Of a stretch of 10,387 bases of DNA, positions 7,148-10,387 are shown one piece after another. Each line of letters opens with the position of its first letter. Position 1 is the first letter of the stretch. The DNA comes from an uncultured Prevotellaceae bacterium (GTDB lineage Bacteria; Bacteroidota; Bacteroidia; Bacteroidales; Bacteroidaceae): positions 1 through 10,387 of the forward strand of contig CAMJLI010000066.1 in assembly GCA_946406585.1 (NCBI GenBank), in the 5' to 3' direction. The notes below the pieces were generated by a model. The model worked only from the letters and a program-made list of their open reading frames with translations, did not search any database and was not told the DNA's origin. Both the position numbers and the translations under genes were made by a program.

Positions 7148-8380
7148 ATGGAAAGAACATGGAGATGGTTTGGCAAGAAGGACAAGATAACCCTTGCCAT
7201 GCTGCGCCAAATAGGCGTAGAAGGAATTGTGACAGCCCTGCACGATGTTCCTCTGGGCGAAGTATGGACACGTGAAAAGATTCGCGACCTGCGCGAATAC
7301 ATCGAAAGCTACGGCATGAGATGGAGCGTGGTGGAATCCCTTCCCGTCGTGGAGACAATCAAATATGGCGGTCCTGACCGTGACTATCAGATAGAAGTGT
7401 ACAAGGAATCCTTGCGCAACTTGTCGGCAGAAGGCATCCACACCATCTGCTACAATTTCATGCCTGTGCTCGACTGGGCTCGCACCGACTTGCTGCATGA
7501 GAACCCCAATGGTTCATCCAACCTCTATTTCAACTATGCCGAGTTCGCATATTTCGACATATACATCCTCAAGCGTGAAGGAGCGCGTGAGGAATGGGCA
7601 AAGTTCGAGTTCCCCGCTGGCGTAGGCGAAGGGCGCAACGTCTTGGCAGAAGCAGATGCCTTGGCCAAGACCATGACACCTGAAAAGGACCACGCCCTGG
7701 TTGAGAACATAGTAATAAAGACCCAAGGTTTCGTAAGCGGCAACTTCAAGGAAGACGACGAAGCTCCGATACAAAAATTCCGCGAGTTCCTCGACCTGTA
7801 CAAAGGCATAGACAAGTCACAGTTGCGTGCCAACATGAAATACTTCCTGGAAGCCATCATGCCCACCTGCGAGGAATATGGCATGAACATGTGCGTTCAT
7901 CCCGACGACCCCCCAATCGAGATACTCGGCCTTCCCCGCATTGTAAGAACAACAGAAGACATCCAGTGGTTCCTCGATGCAGTACCCAACAAGCACAACG
8001 GGCTGACCTTCTGCGCAGGTTCATTGTCGGCAGGGGCCTACAACCAAGTGGTGGAGATGGCAAGGAAATTTGCCTCCCGCACACACTTCGTCCATCTGCG
8101 TTCTTGCCACATCTTCCCCAATGGCGACTTCACCGAAGCCAGTCACCTTGGCGGACGTGCCGACATCATAGAGCTTTGCCGCATTTTTGAGAAAGAGAAC
8201 CCATCCCTTCCCATGCGCGTGGACCATGGCATGACCATGCTCGGCGACGAAACCCGTGGCTATAATGCAGGCTACTCCTTCCTTGGCCGCATGTTTGCCC
8301 TTGGCCAGGTGCAAGGCATACTTGCAACAGTTGACAGAGAATTGGGCATTGAATACAAACAACCAGGATTTTTCGATTGA
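7148..8380 (+). CDS. uxuA: Mannonate dehydratase
   Basis: This cytoplasmic enzyme (EC 4.2.1.8) dehydrates D-mannonate to 2-keto-3-deoxygluconate in glucuronate breakdown. The product has 410 residues, close to the 394 of E. coli UxuA. The N-terminus MERTWRWFG with GIVTALHDVPLGEVW (26-40) is characteristic of the family. The likely metal ligands are H251 in CVHPDDPP, C289 in TFCAGS, H316 in FVHLRS and D359 in MRVDHG; their order and spacing agree with the Mn-dependent enzyme structures as I remember them. GDFTEASHLGG (326-336) and GYSFLGRMFALGQVQG (375-390) are further family blocks. It forms an operon with uxuB three bases downstream. The start at 7148 follows a terminator closely, and I see no promoter of its own. 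Confidence 0.96.
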   Translation: MERTWRWFGKKDKITLAMLRQIGVEGIVTALHDVPLGEVWTREKIRDLREYIESYGMRWSVVESLPVVETIKYGGPDRDYQIEVYKESLRNLSAEGIHTICYNFMPVLDWARTDLLHENPNGSSNLYFNYAEFAYFDIYILKREGAREEWAKFEFPAGVGEGRNVLAEADALAKTMTPEKDHALVENIVIKTQGFVSGNFKEDDEAPIQKFREFLDLYKGIDKSQLRANMKYFLEAIMPTCEEYGMNMCVHPDDPPIEILGLPRIVRTTEDIQWFLDAVPNKHNGLTFCAGSLSAGAYNQVVEMARKFASRTHFVHLRSCHIFPNGDFTEASHLGGRADIIELCRIFEKENPSLPMRVDHGMTMLGDETRGYNAGYSFLGRMFALGQVQGILATVDRELGIEYKQPGFFD

Positions 8381-8383
8381 ACC

Positions 8384-9970
8384 ATGAAACTTAACGACAT
8401 CTTCACAGGCAAGTACAATGCCGAGGAATGGGCAGCCAAAGGCTACCAACTTCCTCAATACGACATATCCGCTGTAGCGAAAAAGACCCACGACAACCCC
8501 ACATGGGTGCATTTTGGCGGTGGCAACATCTTCCGTGCCTTCCCGGCAGCGATACTCAACGACGCCCTTAATTCCGGCCAATACGACCGGGGCGTCATCG
8601 TGGCAGAGACATTCGACTTCGAGGTGATAGACAAGGCATACGCCCCATACCACAACCTCTCGCTTCTTGTAAGCCTTCAATCCACAGGCACGATAGAAAA
8701 GAAAGTCATTGGTTCGGTGACAGAAGCCCTGAAAGCCGACTATCAGTTTGCCGACTGGCAGCGACTGGTGGACATCTTCCACAATCCATCATTGCAGATG
8801 ATATCATTCACCATCACAGAAAAAGGCTATGGCGTAGCTCCCGCCGACCTTGAGCGCGGTCTGAAGCCCGTCCTCGCCATGGGCAAAGTGACGGCCTTGC
8901 TTTGGGAACGTTACCAAGCCGGACAGCTGCCACTCACAGTGCAGAGCATGGACAACTGCTCACACAATGGCGACAAGGTGAAAACTGGCGTCATGACATA
9001 CGCAAAGAAATGGGTTGAAGACGGACTTGTGCCTTCCTCTTTCCTGGATTATCTGAACGACCAGACAAAGATTACCTTCCCATGGTCGATGATAGACAAG
9101 ATAACTCCACGTCCACATCAGAAAGTTCAAGAGATGCTGGCAGCAGACGGCTTCGAGGACAACAACTACATTGAGACAGAGAAGCACACTTTCACCGCTC
9201 CATTCGTAAATGCAGAAGAAGTGCAATACCTTGTCATTGAGGACAGCTACACCAACGGCCGTCCACCTTTGCACTTGGGCGGCGCACTCTACACCACACG
9301 TGAGACCGTGGACAAGGTGGAGACCATGAAAGTGACCACCTGCCTCAATCCTCTCCACACAGCCATGTCCATTTACGGCTGCATGCTCGGATACACTCTC
9401 ATATCCGCCGAGATGGCTGACCCCGACATCCGTCCGTTCATCCAAAAGATAGGATACATGGAAGCCATGCCTGTGGTCACCGACCCAGGCGTCCTCAATC
9501 CATACGAATTCATAGGAGCCGTCATCAACCGCCGCCTGCCCAACCCCTTCATGCCCGACGCCCCACAACGCATCGCCATGGACACGAGCCAGAAACTGCC
9601 TATCCGCTTCGGTGAGACCATAAAGAAATACATCTCCCGTGGCTTGGACATGAGCAATCTCCAACTCATCCCTCTGACACTTGCCGGATATGCCAGATAC
9701 CTGAAAGGCATCAAGGACGACGGCACGCCTTTCGAGCCATCGCCCGACCCCATGCTCGCAGAACTGCAAGCCATAGTGGCACCACTCGAAATAGGCAAGG
9801 CCGACCAGGACTACAGTTGCCTGCACGACCTGTACAGCCGTGCCGATGTCTTCGGACTAGACCTCTACGAAGCCGGTTTGGGAGAACAGATAGAAGGCAT
9901 GGTGAAAGAATTGTATGCCGGCACAGGTGCCGTGCGTGCAACCCTTCACAAATACGTATCGGCAAGATAG
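8384..9970 (+). CDS. uxuB: Fructuronate reductase (D-mannonate oxidoreductase)
   Basis: This is a 528-residue member of the polyol-specific long-chain (mannitol) dehydrogenase family. The likely reaction is NADH-dependent reduction of D-fructuronate to D-mannonate (EC 1.1.1.57), feeding UxuA. The N-terminal Rossmann site is HFGGGNIFRAF (43-53). SMDNCSHNGDK (188-198) and ITPRPH (240-245) are family motifs in the middle. KVTTCLNPLHTAM (316-328) carries the expected catalytic Lys, Asn and His (K316, N322, H325). It is longer than E. coli UxuB (486). The family also contains mannitol and tagaturonate reductases; fructuronate is chosen because the gene starts three bases after the uxuA stop. A terminator follows the stop. 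Confidence 0.9.
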   Translation: MKLNDIFTGKYNAEEWAAKGYQLPQYDISAVAKKTHDNPTWVHFGGGNIFRAFPAAILNDALNSGQYDRGVIVAETFDFEVIDKAYAPYHNLSLLVSLQSTGTIEKKVIGSVTEALKADYQFADWQRLVDIFHNPSLQMISFTITEKGYGVAPADLERGLKPVLAMGKVTALLWERYQAGQLPLTVQSMDNCSHNGDKVKTGVMTYAKKWVEDGLVPSSFLDYLNDQTKITFPWSMIDKITPRPHQKVQEMLAADGFEDNNYIETEKHTFTAPFVNAEEVQYLVIEDSYTNGRPPLHLGGALYTTRETVDKVETMKVTTCLNPLHTAMSIYGCMLGYTLISAEMADPDIRPFIQKIGYMEAMPVVTDPGVLNPYEFIGAVINRRLPNPFMPDAPQRIAMDTSQKLPIRFGETIKKYISRGLDMSNLQLIPLTLAGYARYLKGIKDDGTPFEPSPDPMLAELQAIVAPLEIGKADQDYSCLHDLYSRADVFGLDLYEAGLGEQIEGMVKELYAGTGAVRATLHKYVSAR

Positions 9971-10015
9971 CCAATCATTAATTGGCGGCTTCAATGCCAT
10001 AGCCATACAACCAAC

Positions 10016-10056
10016 AATGTCCGTTTCGTGCAGAGATGACACGAGACGGACATTTT
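10016..10056 (+). terminator. Rho-independent terminator after uxuB
   Basis: A 15-bp stem pairs 10016-10030 (AATGTCCGTTTCGTG) with 10040-10054, with one position (T10025 with G10045) that would be a G-U wobble in RNA. The loop has nine bases and the run of Ts (10053-10056) is short. It lies 45 bases after the uxuB stop and separates uxuAB from uxaB. Confidence 0.75.
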
Positions 10057-10103
10057 GCATTCAACACAGCGCAAACCTTTACGTTTTTTTATATGTACAA
10101 ATC

Positions 10104-10135
10104 ATTGCAAAATTATTATGAAATGACTATCTTTG
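10104..10135 (+). promoter_or_regulatory. Promoter for uxaB
   Basis: TATCTTTG at 10128-10135 is an exact TAnnTTTG -7 element. ATTG at 10104-10107 gives a near-consensus -33 element with a 20-base spacer, making this the best-formed promoter in the window. Transcription would start near 10142, about 43 bases before the ATG. Confidence 0.65.
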
Positions 10136-10184
10136 CAAAGAATTCCAAACCAGAGGAAAAACATCAACTAAATCTATAAAACAA

Positions 10185-10387
10185 ATGAAGAAACTGCAAG
10201 AATTAAACAAGCGTACCGCTCCAAAGAGCGTCATGCCAGAGAAAATCATCCAATTTGGCGAGGGTAACTTCCTCCGTGCCTTTGTAGACTGGATCATTTG
10301 GAACATGAACCAGAAGACCGATTTCAACGGCAGCGTGGTTGTAGTTCAACCCATCGAGCGCGGCATGGTGGACTGGCTCAACGGCCA
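10185..10387 (+). CDS. uxaB: Tagaturonate reductase (altronate oxidoreductase), 5' part only
   Basis: The first 67 codons are present and the gene runs off the right edge. The visible part begins [20 protein letters not shown] and has the Rossmann motif [11 protein letters not shown] (23-33), then VDWIIWNMN and [10 protein letters not shown]. This is the N-terminal signature of UxaB-type members of the long-chain mannitol dehydrogenase family, which reduce D-tagaturonate to D-altronate with NADH (EC 1.1.1.58) in galacturonate breakdown. The GEGNFLRAF form differs from GGGNIFRAF in the neighbouring UxuB, which fits a separate branch of the same family. It has its own promoter and lies after the uxuAB terminator, so it is probably a separate transcription unit, perhaps continuing into uxaA, uxaC or sugar kinase genes outside the window. 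Confidence 0.85.
   Translation, partial: MKKLQELNKRTAPKSVMPEKIIQFGEGNFLRAFVDWIIWNMNQKTDFNGSVVVVQPIERGMVDWLNG

Noticed and set aside
8960..9826. 288-codon open frame on the minus strand
   Set aside because: It lies wholly inside uxuB on the opposite strand. The uxuB frame carries the family motifs, and long antisense frames are a by-product of its codon use.
9970..9986. GCCAAT-CATTA-ATTGGC inverted repeat at the uxuB stop
   Set aside because: It is a 6-bp stem with no T run, weaker than the terminator at 10016-10056. I give it no role.
1..10387. Defence system, mobile element, CRISPR array or new multi-gene system
   Set aside because: No transposase, integrase, nuclease or toxin-antitoxin motifs, regularly spaced repeats or attachment-site duplications were seen. 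The genes fit ordinary uronate metabolism, translation and secreted proteins.

Overview
The window looks like chromosomal DNA from a Bacteroidota member, most likely of the Prevotella/Bacteroides group. The signs are TAnnTTTG-type -7 promoter elements upstream of five genes, A/T-rich leaders with no clear Shine-Dalgarno sequence, a long six-domain ribosomal protein S1, a secreted protein ending in a dockerin-like module, and uronate genes of the kind these gut bacteria carry. No tRNA, rRNA, CRISPR array, insertion sequence or phage gene was seen.

Layout. (1) 1-1436, minus strand: an MFS hexuronate transporter (ExuT-like), cut by the left edge. (2) 1437-1642: a divergent promoter region. (3) 1643-4201, plus: a secreted 852-residue protein with an N-terminal sandwich-like domain, two ~285-residue tandem repeats and a C-terminal dockerin-like module, followed by a strong terminator. 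(4) 4283-4972, minus: a small secreted Bacteroidota protein of unknown function. (5) 4973-5288: a 316-base divergent regulatory region. (6) 5289-7070, plus: rpsA, followed by a strong terminator hairpin. (7) 7148-8380 and 8384-9970, plus: uxuA and uxuB, three bases apart, then a terminator. (8) 10185 onward, plus: the start of uxaB (tagaturonate reductase) behind its own promoter, cut by the right edge.

How the genes work together. ExuT would import galacturonate and glucuronate. UxaB reduces tagaturonate (galacturonate branch). UxuB reduces fructuronate (glucuronate branch). UxuA dehydrates mannonate to 2-keto-3-deoxygluconate. This is most of the Ashwell (isomerase) route for pectin and glucuronoxylan sugars. 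The isomerase UxaC, altronate dehydratase UxaA, KDG kinase/aldolase and any regulator are not in the window. The secreted dockerin-like protein is transcribed away from exuT and could handle uronate-containing glycans outside the cell, but that rests on position only. rpsA is a housekeeping gene sitting between the two halves of the uronate cluster.

I found no clearly new multi-gene system. The most interesting points are the tandem-repeat dockerin-like protein, the repeated A/U-rich leader of rpsA that shares a nine-base word with its start region, and a terminator so close to uxuA that no ordinary promoter fits between them.
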